Shown piece after piece: positions 47,392-58,873 of a stretch of 64,000 nt of DNA. The stretch comes from Hofstenia miamia. Taxonomy: Eukaryota; Xenacoelomorpha; Acoela; Hofsteniidae. Each line of letters begins with the position of its first letter. The stretch's first letter is position 1. Location: positions 250,647 through 314,646 of the forward strand of contig CABFPE010000728.1 of NCBI GenBank assembly GCA_900660155.1. Direction: 5' to 3'. The notes under the pieces were generated by a model. The model saw only the letters and a program-made list of their open reading frames with translations. It was not told where the DNA came from and did not search any database. The position numbers and the translations under genes are program-made.

Positions 47392-49265
47392 GTTTCGCAT
47401 ATCAATATATGAGATTCGGTGGTTGTCAAATATTTGCAATTTTGTTTGGTGCTTAGCTAGTATTATTAACTGCATTATTGCTATGCATTTCGATTTGTGT
47501 GGAGTTCTTGTTGTTTTCTTCTGTATTCTCTTTCAAGTTCAATTGCTTACATTTACATTAGTTTGAATTCTTATGCTTCTTTCTTTGGTGGTGAAAAATA
47601 TATACTGCTTGCAACATGAAGGCACCTATAAAAAGGAAATCATCACTTCAGTTTCTCAATTCAAAAAGTAACTTTTTTAAATTTACATTTACATTGATAA
47701 TCCTAGAATATAGAAAACTCGGTAAATATATCATTCTTTTTCTACCAAGCAATGTTTACTGACGATCTAAGTATAAAATTTGAAATTACTGTATCTTTCG
47801 AACAATTTGCCTCACATACAATCCCTGCTTGCAGAAAAAATCGCCAATGTGTCTTTTATTTATTTGCGCCTTATGTGTTGCTGATAACGCCTAATTGTGA
47901 AATTCTGACACAGAAACCAGAATTGATGTATATAAAAATGAATTTCTGAAAATGTTAATGTACTTTTTGTGTAAAATTGACAGTTTTTGTTAATGATTAG
48001 AATAAAGTCTGACATATTCAACTGTATTAGTTTGCATATAATCTGGTGTGTTTTAGATATGAAAATAGATCCGCCCACTGATATTACTACTTATAAATGA
48101 CGTCATCGACTATGCAATACAGCAATCCTCACATCTCATTAAAGTAATTTATGCATTCAAAACCTAAAAACCCCAGTAACTTTTGAACCAGGGGGCTTTT
48201 GCATCCATTTTTTGAGGAACAAATTTGCACCCCATACCCTACCCCATGAAAGTATGGACAAGGTGCGCCCCCTAGCAGCAGGGCTAGAAGGGGTTAAATG
48301 GTTTTATAGCCTTTTCCTGCCTGCTTGTTGCTTGACTATATAAGCAGGGTTACGGGCTAAGCTCCTGCCTGTCGATGAGTGGTGCATTGCACCATGATAA
48401 TTGTACTAATTTGGTTAACTCAAAAAATTTTTGCTTGCCTAGCTTATGCATGTACGAGCCGCCCGCCACTGATAGAACCTTGGAAATCAATTTTTAACTT
48501 TGGGGTTAGACCAAACTCAGAAACAATACAATACTGAGAAGATCTAAGCAAGCTTCTTTACCACTCCTTCTGAACAAAAATCAGTTTAATATTGGAACGA
48601 GTCAGTGACTCGCATGCCAGATATTAAGCTGACAAGATCACATGATCTAAGCCAAAAATGGCCAAGGAGCGATGCAAATTGTTTGTTTTGCCCATATATA
48701 TTGTTGAGCCATTAGCCCGTGATTATATTTTTTTAAAATTTTACTTGCAATTCTTTAATTATGATGATTACCAGGAAAGCCTATATTATGTTACTAGTTT
48801 CGTTTTGCGATTCTGAAATTATGTGTGTTTTTGATTTTACAGTAAAATATGATTTGTAATTCGCAATCAACAATTTGGTAACGTTTACTAAATTTGAGAA
48901 AGTGCGCAAATTTTCTTTTAGTTGAAATGTGCATTACAAAATATACATACATAAACTATTCTAATTGCTTTACTCTAATAGAAGTGTTATTTAACTGGAT
49001 TATGCAGAAACATTTTTTCTTCCATTGTCCTTTATGGACTACTATCATTTATAAACTGAAGCAAATGTTAAGTTGCAATTACGAAATTTCCGTATGCATG
49101 TATTATGAAAAAGTATCACTTATTAGATTAAGGGTCTGCAAAACAGTATTTTTGAAATATTTTTGCAGTGTCAATCACAAAGATAATGATTTTTCAAAAT
49201 AATTTAAATAAAGTACAGAGTGCCACTAGTTATTGGAAGATACTCATAAAAGTTATGGTTGATTA
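47392..49265. other. AT-rich sequence, no gene seen
   Basis: Contains a GC-richer stretch with ACCAGGGGGCTTTTGCATCC-like sequence and CCCC runs at 48180-48300 that could be repeat-derived. I cannot define its ends. No exon is supported. Confidence 0.4.
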
Positions 49266-49272
49266 ATGTGGT

Positions 49273-49288
49273 GGCCCTAAGAAGGATC
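49273..49288 (-). terminator. Degraded histone 3' stem-loop
   Basis: Read on the minus strand, GATCCTTCTTAGGGCC followed by ACCACA matches the metazoan replication-dependent histone stem-loop (GGYYCTTTTNAGRRCC then ACCA). The stem has one mismatch and one G-T wobble. It lies 23 nt after the H2B stop codon, the expected distance. Confidence 0.65.
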
Positions 49289-49311
49289 GAATGAAAAGTG
49301 TTGAAGTAAAT

Positions 49312-49654
<343 letters not shown>

Positions 49655-49659
49655 GTTAA

Positions 49660-51520
49660 ACTGAATTAACTAACAACAAACATGAGTAATTTATGGAAAT
49701 TTAAATAGAGTCGCAGTTGAGAGCGAATTCGCCAACATGATTATTGCTTTATTAGCAGAGTGGTGAAACGATGAATTTATTTGTGCGTTAATTCGAGGGA
49801 ATATAAACTCAACAAATAAATCTTGAGTCATTCCTTAAATCAATTTGTGATAGTCAAACCTCAGTTGGATATACCATAGAATAGCAAATACTCAAAATAG
49901 GGCAGTTACATATTGCGGCCTAAATGTTTTTAATAAAAGGACCAGTTTAAATCTATATAACCTTTAGGGAAAAGTTTAAACTGGACACATTTATTTTAAC
50001 TGTAGTTTAAACATAAATTTTCATTTAAAAGTCGCTTTCTTGCATAGAAATTTTTATTTCAAGCCAGAACCATAAAATTGAAAATATACATGCATTTTAG
50101 AATGCATACTAGAAATGGCAATATTTGCAACCTTGATTAAAATTCTAAATTAGTGCCAAATTTTGTATTTCATTTGCAAAACGATCCAAATATTTGACAA
50201 ATATTTGTAAAATATTTGGCAAATTTTTAAAATAACTTGCAAGTTCCCTAAAATTTAACAAACCTTGCAAATATTTGTCCGACTTTCCAACTTTTTTTCA
50301 AATATTACACATTCTTAAGAATATATCAAACATATTCCAATATTAGGCCTTTCATCTACAATCCACCAAATTTTGTATCTAATAAATTATAAGGGCAGTT
50401 GAAAGAACTGCTTTCACATTATACAAAAATCTGCGCACAGTTTCAGTGCAGATTTTAATTCTGACATATATTTGTTGAAGAATGTAGAACACGGGGGGTT
50501 GTCTCCCCATTTTTCACAAAAAATACTGGTCCTTCTATCTTATGAGAAATAAAAAAAAGCTTTCTCATTTTTTTTGCAAAAATAGCTGAATAACTCCTTA
50601 ACTATGAAAGCTAAACTAAAATTTTAGAAAGAACATAGATTCCTACCTATGAGATATTTTAATCCTCAGATCTTTGTCGCTGGCCATCAGCACCTAATGA
50701 AGGAAGCACAATTTGGAAACTTCGGATCTCCTTCGGATCCAATAATTTTTAAAACTTGTGTAGTTGTACATTTTATAAATTATGCACATTTTTACATTGA
50801 ATTCTAATTTAATAATCTAAGTAAAATTTTGTAATTGAATTTCATTGTTCATACAACAGGTTCTGCGTTATTCTTTCCAACAACTTATAACATTGGTGAC
50901 GAATATTTCAAATCTGAAAATGCGATTCATGTTAGCCATCACATAATGATAAAATAGTAAAGCAACAAAAAATATTTGTTTGAACAGACTTGCGAATAGA
51001 ATCGCAGAATTCTGAAAAGGTTTCTTTCTAATATATATGTCAAAGAGAAAGCACAGAACAGAAAAGCAAGTGGAATACCTTAGCGTTTGCAAACACTGTC
51101 AAAATGTAAAAATAATTTTATAGTTTTGGATGCTCTTCAATCAAAAAATCTCATTTAAATATGCACTCTAAGCAACTTGCAATGCCAAGATCAACTTAGT
51201 ACTCAGAAGGGTTTATCATTATTATAATCACTGATCTAAAAATGTTTATGGAATAATACATTCGGCATACTATTAATAGGGTGTGAATTCATTTAATGTT
51301 GCTGCTATATAATTCAAAATTTTTGATCCAATTTAGTATCCAATTTCAGTAAATTTCAAAATTTACATTTAAATCTCAAATTTTGTTTGAAAAATTATTT
51401 TTTCTATCACTGATTTTAATACACTATACAACAATTTTTTTAATGTCTTGCAGTGGCGTACTAGCAATATTGAATTAGGAGTGGCACCAGAGGGGGCTAA
51501 AATATGTGAGGTGGGGCCCA
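49660..51520. other. AT-rich sequence, no gene seen
   Basis: Includes degenerate AAATATTTG-type repetition at 50150-50290 and a CAGTGGCGTACTAGC motif at 51453-51467 that resembles the end of a hAT-like MITE. No partner end was found. Confidence 0.4.
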
Positions 51521-51526
51521 GTTGAA

Positions 51527-51554
51527 ATTTTATATATATAAATTACATATATAT

Positions 51555-51589
<35 letters not shown>
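51527..51589. repeat. (TA)n-rich microsatellite
   Basis: TA tract with AAATTA interruptions. Confidence 0.85.
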
Positions 51590-51593
<4 letters not shown>

Positions 51594-52089
51594 ATTTCAA
51601 TTTAAGAGAAACAAAATACAAAATGAAGACTAATAAACATCAGTATTTTCATACTTCTACAATTAAATGCTGAATATGTGAACCATTCTGTTCTAAAATA
51701 ACTTCACAATGGAAGGTAAACTTCATCAATATTTATTGATTGGATCTCTGCTTTGAGGATGGATGCTTTTCGCCATAGCTGCATGAGAATTTTGATACGC
51801 CCTAATGACACAGTTCAGCACAAAAAAACAAATAGAGCCCCAGCTTAACTACACATCATACAACAACCTCGAGCAAATAAAATGATACCAAAAACACTTT
51901 TCAAAATGATGGTGTTGCCACCTTTCTTTTCATAGTTGTTTTCAAATAATTTTCATGAAGATCGTGTTATTTGGCGTGGATTTGGACTCCTTTTACTTTA
52001 GGTTCTCTAGGTTTTTACATATTGACTTACTTTTGGGGCATTTATGTGTTTATCAAGACAGAGATTCAATTAATAAGAATTAATGAAAN

Positions 52090-52402
52090 GTAGTTTCTAA
52101 GCTCGGCTCGGCTTGGCTCGCTTAAATTTTGAGTAAGGCTCGTTTCAGCTCGATATTTTTCTTAAAAATATTGTGCTCTCAGAATTTTTCCATTGCTCTT
52201 CCTATTATTTAATAAACATTTCTAAAAAAAAATATAAGTAAGGAATTTTGAATGAAAAAATAAGAAAAACTTACAATCAAATTAACAAGCAGCACTATAA
52301 ATTTGGTTTGCTTTTGCTTTGCCTAAAATAGGCTGGTTTTGATATACATCCTGTGCACAAGCTCGGCTCGGCTCGGCTCGGCTAGGCTCGTTGACAAGTC
52401 TG
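52090..52402 (+). mobile_element. hAT-like MITE (CTCGG family), copy 1, 5' end lost
   Basis: The right end, GGCTCGTTGACAAGTCTG, is identical in form to copies at 54645-55015 and 56004-56367. The left end is lost at or before the N at 52089. The subterminal regions are arrays of GCTCGGCTCG. Confidence 0.75.
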
Positions 52403-52710
52403 ATTTACTTACTTCTTGATTATTCAACTTTAAGTACCTCAGCAATGTAAACACTAATGATTGATAATGATACTCTTAGTTTAATAGATTTTAACTATCA
52501 TGAAAAAATAAACTGATTAAACAAACTGAAATGTTCACAATTTAAATTCATTGAAAAAGAAGAAACTGATTAAAGTTATGCAAAAAATTCTTGTATAGCA
52601 AATGTCAAAATGGTTTTTTTCTAGAAATATTGTTATAATAAGTTGAAAATTGCGTTCAGCAATATCAGATCTTTCACTCACCATGTGTAATATTCTAGAT
52701 TAAAATAAAT

Positions 52711-52712
<2 letters not shown>

Positions 52713-52748
<36 letters not shown>
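52713..52748. repeat. (TA)n microsatellite, Tc1 target
   Basis: TA run into which the Tc1-like remnant at 52749-53363 is inserted. Confidence 0.85.
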
Positions 52749-52750
<2 letters not shown>

Positions 52751-53363
52751 CCACTCAAAAGTCTGAGAAGGGCGATGTAAAATATCAAATCTTAATAGAC
52801 GAGATGTTCTTTAGCTTATTACGTAGTGAATTACTTACTACATACTTTCTCAGGCTCTTAGCAGTTTATTCGAGAGCAGATTTCTATGCTATTATATGGC
52901 GAAGGAACTATCCTTCGACAACATAAGTGCTCCTTGCCGCAATTCAAAACTGGTGTCAACTAAGCAATGTCAAAGATTATAAAAATGGCTTGACAACTCG
53001 TCAGATTTAAACTTACTGAAAAATGTTGGAACATTCTGATAAATCGTTTTGATGAGATGACTCCCACATCATATGATTACCTAAAGCTGAAAATTATGCT
53101 GGTGTGGACGCAACATATCAAAGCAGAGTACTGTGCATCATTGGTAAAATCAATGCCCTGAAGACCTTGAACCCTTGATAAAAGCTATCAGCCTGCATGT
53201 AAATTATTGAAAATGCGTTATAATTAATAAAACATATAATTAGCATCTAATAAAACATTTTTAGTAACGTACAAGTTTGTTCATTTAATATTTTGCTTAG
53301 TTTTATGCCTGCTGCAATAAAAATCGTATTTACACTTTTGGTCTCAGACTTTGAGCGGCACTG
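52749..53363 (+). mobile_element. Degraded Tc1-like element
   Basis: The ends are inverse: left GCCACTCAAAAGTCTGAGA, right in reverse CAGTGCCGCTCAAAGTCTGA, with TA on both sides. The interior holds the 3' part of a Tc1 transposase: SSDLNLLENVWNILINRFDE (usually SPDLNPIENxWxxLKxxx), then KLKIMLVWTQHIKAEYCASL and VKSMP. The N-terminal half is missing, so the copy is internally deleted. Confidence 0.75.
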
Positions 53364-53957
53364 TATATACAAAACACTTGCATAGATTAAATATACAATG
53401 GAAATAATATTTAGCGGCCAAAAACTCCGGCTGGTATTAGCTATTGTCAACTAACGGCCGGTTCCTCCTCTGAGCTAGCATTTCGCTTAGAACAATTATC
53501 AAATTTTATCCAATTCTACATTAAAAATATCTTTGAAACAAGTCAACAAAATTATACAAACTGTCTACAAGTTTGTTGAAATTGTTTGGGGTTGTCCATG
53601 TGGGATTTTTCTCTTGAAGAATGTTTTACTTATACCGATAGTAGTTAGGTAAAAACCAAAACCAATCCGCTATTTTGAACTGTAAAAATCGTAACCGAAC
53701 TCATTTTTTTGAAACCATCTAGTATTAATGCTTATTGTAAGACACAATTAACTCCATTAGAGATTTGCATACAAGACCGCTACGAAGGCTAAAAACGATA
53801 AATTGACGAAAATTAAAATTGCAGCGAATGCATATATCTTTTATTTGAAATACATCAATAAATATATGTATTAAGGATAAATTGTTCCAATTGGATATGG
53901 TGTAGCGCAATTAACTATCAGGTTTAATCCAATTTTCAATTAAAACAAGCTCTGAAA

Positions 53958-54551
53958 CAGAGTTGGAAATATAAACATAAGCTGTTTTACACATGGCGAT
54001 GCATAGAGCTTATATTGAATAACGCAAATTTCAATCTATTATAACTATATTTCAACCAAAGCACAATTTTGATATTTTTTATAACTTTAATCAGCTGTTT
54101 TCACTTTCAGTGAATGGAAAATTGTGAACGTTTTAGTTTTTATTTAGTTAGTTTACTTTGCATGTCTTTCTGCATCCTTCAAATATATTTTGAGCGTCCC
54201 CTTCCAATATTAATTAAATGCAAAGGTTCCAGTTGCTTTATTTGAATGAGGTCTACCAAATTTCAAGCGTAAATCTTATACATTATATTTTCAGTATTAT
54301 AAACAGGTTCTTTTAATATTATTAGTAAGCTCCATAGAAAACTTAAGTAAAATTACCCTATCAAAAAGCAGAACAACTCCGTTTGTAGCAAAATTTAGGA
54401 GAGATTCCAGAATGTAAATGTAATTATTATTCAAATTGCAATACTGTAAATTGCTCATAGTATAATATTTTTTTCGAACTTTAGATTTTAATAGAAATTC
54501 CTCCCAAACTAAACAAAGTATTCCCCCGGCCGGTAGCCGGTTCCATCTCTG
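53958..54551 (-). mobile_element. hAT-like non-autonomous element, copy C of the dispersed repeat
   Basis: Perfect 8-bp duplications CTCTGAAA flank it at 53950-53957 and 54552-54559. It begins CAGAGTTGGAAATATAAAC and ends, read in reverse, CAGAGATGGAACCGGCTACC. The stretch 54040-54160 is the reverse complement of 52520-52640 and of 5770-5870, which makes it an inverted relative of copies A and B. Confidence 0.75.
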
Positions 54552-54644
54552 CTCTGAAACAAGTAGATGCTGTAAATTCAACCAAGAATAACACTCTTTG
54601 AATTTCTAAGAAATACAATTTCGTTAGTTGTTTTATGTTATACT

Positions 54645-55015
54645 CAGACTTGTAAACGAGCCGTAATTTCTAAGCTCGGCTCGTTTAAATTTTGAGTAAA
54701 TTCGGCTCGGCTCGGCTCGCCACAAAAAATCTTTCAACGAGGCTCGTTTCAGCTCGGTATTTTTTTTAAAAATATTGTGCTCTCAGAATTTTTTCAATTG
54801 CTCTTCCTATTATTTAATAAGCATTTCTAAAATACGATTATAAGTAAGGAATATTGAATGAAAAATAAGAAAAATCTGCATAATCAAATTAACAAGCAGA
54901 ACTATAAATTTGGTTTGCTTAAAAACGGCTCGTTTTGGGCTCGTTGTATATCCAATACTCTGTTCAAGCTCGGATTGGCTCGGCTTGTTGGAAGCTCGGC
55001 TCGTTGACAAGTCTG
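54645..55015 (+). mobile_element. hAT-like MITE (CTCGG family), copy 2
   Basis: The 371 bp element begins CAGACTTGTAAACGAGCC and ends, in reverse, CAGACTTGTCAACGAGCC. It is flanked by GTTATACT (54637-54644) and GTTATAGT (55016-55023), 7 of 8 identical. GCTCGG arrays lie near both ends. No coding capacity. Confidence 0.88.
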
Positions 55016-55959
55016 GTTATAGTTATACACAACGCTTGTCGTTTCTGAACAAGTCATACAATTGAAAGCACTTCATTGATACTGTGATGAATAATTGCGC
55101 ATTTTTGGCAACTATTACAACCGTTAACTCTAGTTTATGCCAATCATTTATTTAGGAAGGTTTGTTTTATTTTTAGCTCTGAACTTATTTTCATAACCTT
55201 TATATACACAAAAATTGGATTTATATAAATATATTTATTTTTAAAAATATACATTTTCCAAAATATCGGTCTCTTAGTTTATAAAACTCGTTTTCATAAC
55301 CTTTATATACACAAAAAAATTTATATATATATATAAATATTGCTGCGCATATTTCAAAACATTGGTCATATTGAAACTTTTCAAGTTCATGAAAAGTAAC
55401 TAGGTAGTACTTACTCAATTTCTGTCAATCATTGCCTAGTGAGTTAAGTACAATAGATAGTAAGCATTTCATAATCACAAAAAGTAAGAGAAGCTAGTCT
55501 AAATTTGCAGCCGTATTCACAATAAGTCAAATGTATTTACTAGCCTAGAAATTAGTTGAATATCAAGTAAATACTACCTAGTGAATTCTCCCAAAATCAT
55601 GTGTGATATTTTTAGGGTAGATCTATAGTACATTATATCAATAAATCTCAAAAAATATTAGATAATGCACTTCAACTATAGAAATACTAGCCAATACATA
55701 AGTAGAATTATTGAGTTAACAAATATTGATATTAGCATGTGTAAAAATCCTGTGAACACTTGTATTTTAAATATGAATATATGAATGTCCTTCTAAATAA
55801 ATTATTCAGTTTGCGTAGTGGCATCTCTTCATTTTTGCTTAATAGTTACGCGAAGTATTCGATTTTTAGAATTCCTGCATTAAAAAAATACTTAAAGCAT
55901 TCGTGAATTATTATAATATTTTTACTCTTGATGTACGAGATTTCAAAAATAGTTATTTC

Positions 55960-56850
55960 ATAGGACATGGACTTCCTAACATCTGTGGAGCTATTGATTG
56001 CACCAGACTTGTCAAAGAGCCGAGCTTCTAACGAGCCGAGCTTTAGCACAGTATTTGATATACAACAAGACCAAAATGAGCCAATTTTAGGCAAAGCAAG
56101 TTTATAGTTCTGCTTGTTAATTTGAATATGGAGATTTTTCTTATTTTTTTGCAGTCAGTATGCCTTTCCTATTATCTTATTTAAGAAATGTTTATTAAAT
56201 AATAAGAAGAGCTATGTAAAAAATTCTTTGAGCCCTATATTCTTAAAAAAAATACTGAACTAAAACGAGCTTCATTCAAAGATTTTATGTGGCGAGCCGA
56301 GCCGAGTCGAACTTACACAAAATTTAAACGAGCCAAGCTTGGAAATGTCGGCTCGTTGACAAATCTGGATCGCACTCATATAAAAATTACCCGACCTTCT
56401 TTGGAAAATGCACTGCAAAAATATAAAACAGAAAAAATTTACTTTATTAATGCTTAAGTTGTTTGTGATTCAGATTGTCGATTTCTTGATATTTTGGCTG
56501 TTTGTCCAAGTGTACACGATAGAAAAACGTAGATGTGGGATATAAACGGAGTCATATTGGGAAATAATGGTTACCCATTACTACCGTTTCTTGTCATCCC
56601 ATATTTGAATTGTGAAAGAAATTACGAAAAAAATATAATAATGTTCACAAAGAGGCAAAAGCAAATATCGAGCGTGCTTTTGATCAGCCTAGAAAACTAT
56701 TTTTTGTTTTGGGAATATTTTACGGTGCAAATTAGACTTTGCACCACAAAAAATAAAATAATTACTGTCTGTTTAATCTGAATAATCCTGCACAAAAACT
56801 AGACCCAGAATTGTTAGATCTGTTAGTCCAAGAAGACGACATGTAATGTT
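55960..56850 (+). pseudogene. Harbinger transposase remnant, split by a MITE
   Basis: A DDE nuclease of the PIF/Harbinger family. Before the MITE comes GHGLPNICGAIDC (usually GFPxVxGAIDCTH). After it come HIKITRPSLENALQKYKTEK and IYFINA; then DSDCRFLDILAVCPSVHD (usually VCDxxxxFLDIxxxxPGSxHDS); then GVILGNNGYPLLPFLVIPYL and, in another frame, NVHKEAKANIERAFDQPRKL then FFVLG. Stops occur inside. The first catalytic Asp (AIDC), the second (VHD) and the acidic residue of IERAF are still visible. Confidence 0.8.
56004..56367 (-). mobile_element. hAT-like MITE (CTCGG family), copy 3, inside Harbinger ORF
   Basis: The 364 bp element begins CAGACTTGTCAAAGAGCC and ends, in reverse, CAGATTTGTCAACGAGCC. 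Its target duplications are GATTGCAC (55996-56003) and GATCGCAC (56368-56375). It is inverted relative to copies 1 and 2. Removing it with one target copy rejoins the AIDC and THI halves of the Harbinger signature. Confidence 0.9.
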
Positions 56851-57269
56851 CTGATTTCATAACCTCTCAGGGGTGAATACAAAGTCCAACATGTTCGAAC
56901 GGAATTGGTTGCAAATATCAACTTCACTTAAAATTTTGTAGAAACAATTTTTTTTCAGATTGTTGTACCACAATTTTTATATCTTCAAAAATATGCGGCC
57001 GCACTTTTGTTTAGACATTTATAATAATTCGCTTTTCATTAAAAATGAATTAAACGCTTTTAGTAAGATGATTTGTTTTAAAAACGCGTAATTGTTGTTA
57101 ATTTTGTCTAGACTACTAGCTAGTTAAACGAGATAGTAAATACTACCTAGTAAATACTATGATAGTATTTACTTTTCGTGAATAACAATTGCTAGTATTT
57201 ACTAGATAGTACTTACTAGGGTAGTATTTACTTGCAAATAGTTACTTTTCGTGAATATGGGCCAAAACC

Positions 57270-58850
57270 TTTAACATATTGGTATATTTTGCTCATTATT
57301 ATAATCAATAAATTGGTAATTTTTACTTCTACACCACTTCTAGGTGTAAATTACATGTAAAAATTGTAAATCACAAACCTAAATTGTAAATATCAGCACT
57401 TAAATGGGACCTCATGTCGATGGTGGCATATTCGAGTAAGTTGCGCTGGCCTGAATCTCTTAATAATATCCATTTCCATTTAGTTAAACTGGGAAAATAA
57501 AAAAATATTACCAACAACACATCGAAATATAGTAACTATAAGGATGTTCAAAGATGGACGCGGTTGCGCGGTTACCCGCGCGGATTTTGGTTTTACCCGC
57601 ACCTACACAGGTGCGGTGCAGTGCAGTGCAGTGCGGGTAATGAATTTCAAATATCACGCAGTGCAGTGCGAGTAGATATCTTTTATTGTTACATGTGTAA
57701 TACTAAACTAATGCACTGTTAATTATTTTTTGACGTAATTACTGTGTTTTTTATTACTATTTTAGAAGAGCCATGTTTTAATACAACAAAAGAAAAGTAA
57801 AATAACACTGTAGGTCGCAGGCCTATAGGACAAATTACTCTAATACTTTATGCATGTGATGTAGTTTTGTAATCGACAGGCGATATGTGGAAAATAGCTG
57901 GCGTGTTGCGGATGCGGGAGAAGGTATTAAAGACCCATTTTTATGGTAACAGAAATATAAATTTTAGGACAACACTCTAAATGTTATTATTGAACATATC
58001 AGGATTAAATATTGATGTTCAAAGCTCAGCAACCAATTTCATCTCCAAATTTTTAATTAAGCTAGCCTTGTTGCCTGCCTGTACTGTGCAGGTGTTTATT
58101 CTTAAATCTATTTTGCTCGCTACGATTACTTTACACAATTAACCAAGCTTACTGCTAAAATAAAGTTGCGCTCCTTTCACGCTCAACTAGAGATTTACTT
58201 ATTGAAAAGCGAATCATGTGACCAATTATTGAGAGAAATGCTTGGCATGTTTTACTCAATCAATTGGCAGGAAGACCCAAGCTGTCATCTACAATTTATT
58301 AACTTGTGTGAAATGGAGCAAACAATAAATGAATAACTTGAAAGTGTTAAGCTTCCGAAATCGAATATGTATACTAAAAATATATAAATTTGGCAAATTT
58401 CTCTGTGTGATCTTTGAAATTTTTCACATTGAATTTAACAGATCAAGATCAACTATAAAAGTAATTGGCTAGCAAATATTTATTCGTTTTACCCATTTAT
58501 TAGTTGATTTTTTTTACAGTTTAGTTTTCAAATACTTTGTTGATAAGTTAACATGTTTCACTGCTATATGCTTCTAGAAAAATATTACACAGTATTTGCT
58601 CGGTCTAAATCTTTAAATGAGGTGAATCCATCTACTTAATTTCTTAGATGAATAGTTGTAGATAGAAAGAAGAAAGTGTTAAATTTCATATCAAGAAGTA
58701 GAATTCAGGGTGAAGCAGTGCTAAGCCTAATACATATTGCCTAAATCCACATTCCTATTTTAAATAAAAGTTGTTCAATTTATATATAGGTGTATATATA
58801 TATAATATATATATATACCAATATTTTTAATGTAAAATGATTAATGCAAT
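57270..58850. other. Intergenic region upstream of ETS-B, with GC-rich patch
   Basis: The patch at 57541-57680 holds GCGGTTGCGCGGTTACCCGC, then a (GTGCA)n-type run at 57611-57636 and again at 57659-57670. It resembles the subterminal repeats of a hAT element, but no partner end is identified. The rest is AT-rich without a gene. Confidence 0.45.
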
Positions 58851-58873
58851 ATATATTTAAAGAGAATTTTTAG

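Larger units (their letters stand above)
52436..53475 (+). repeat. Dispersed repeat (hAT-like family), copy B, interrupted by Tc1
   Basis: The 52436-52748 part aligns base for base with 5660-5945, and 53366-53475 continues the alignment with 5949-6040. A Tc1-like remnant splits it. The right end reads CGGTTCCTCCTCTG, the inverse of CAGAGGAGGAACCG. Confidence 0.6.
55507..57263 (+). mobile_element. PIF/Harbinger transposon remnant
   Basis: The left end GCAGCCGTATTCACAATAAG and the right end read in reverse GGCCCATATTCACGAAAAG are inverse repeats, with AGTAAATACTA-type subterminal motifs on both sides. The interior carries a Harbinger transposase remnant, interrupted by a MITE. The full span is about 1.75 kb including that MITE. 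The expected 3-bp duplication is not evident. Confidence 0.7.
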
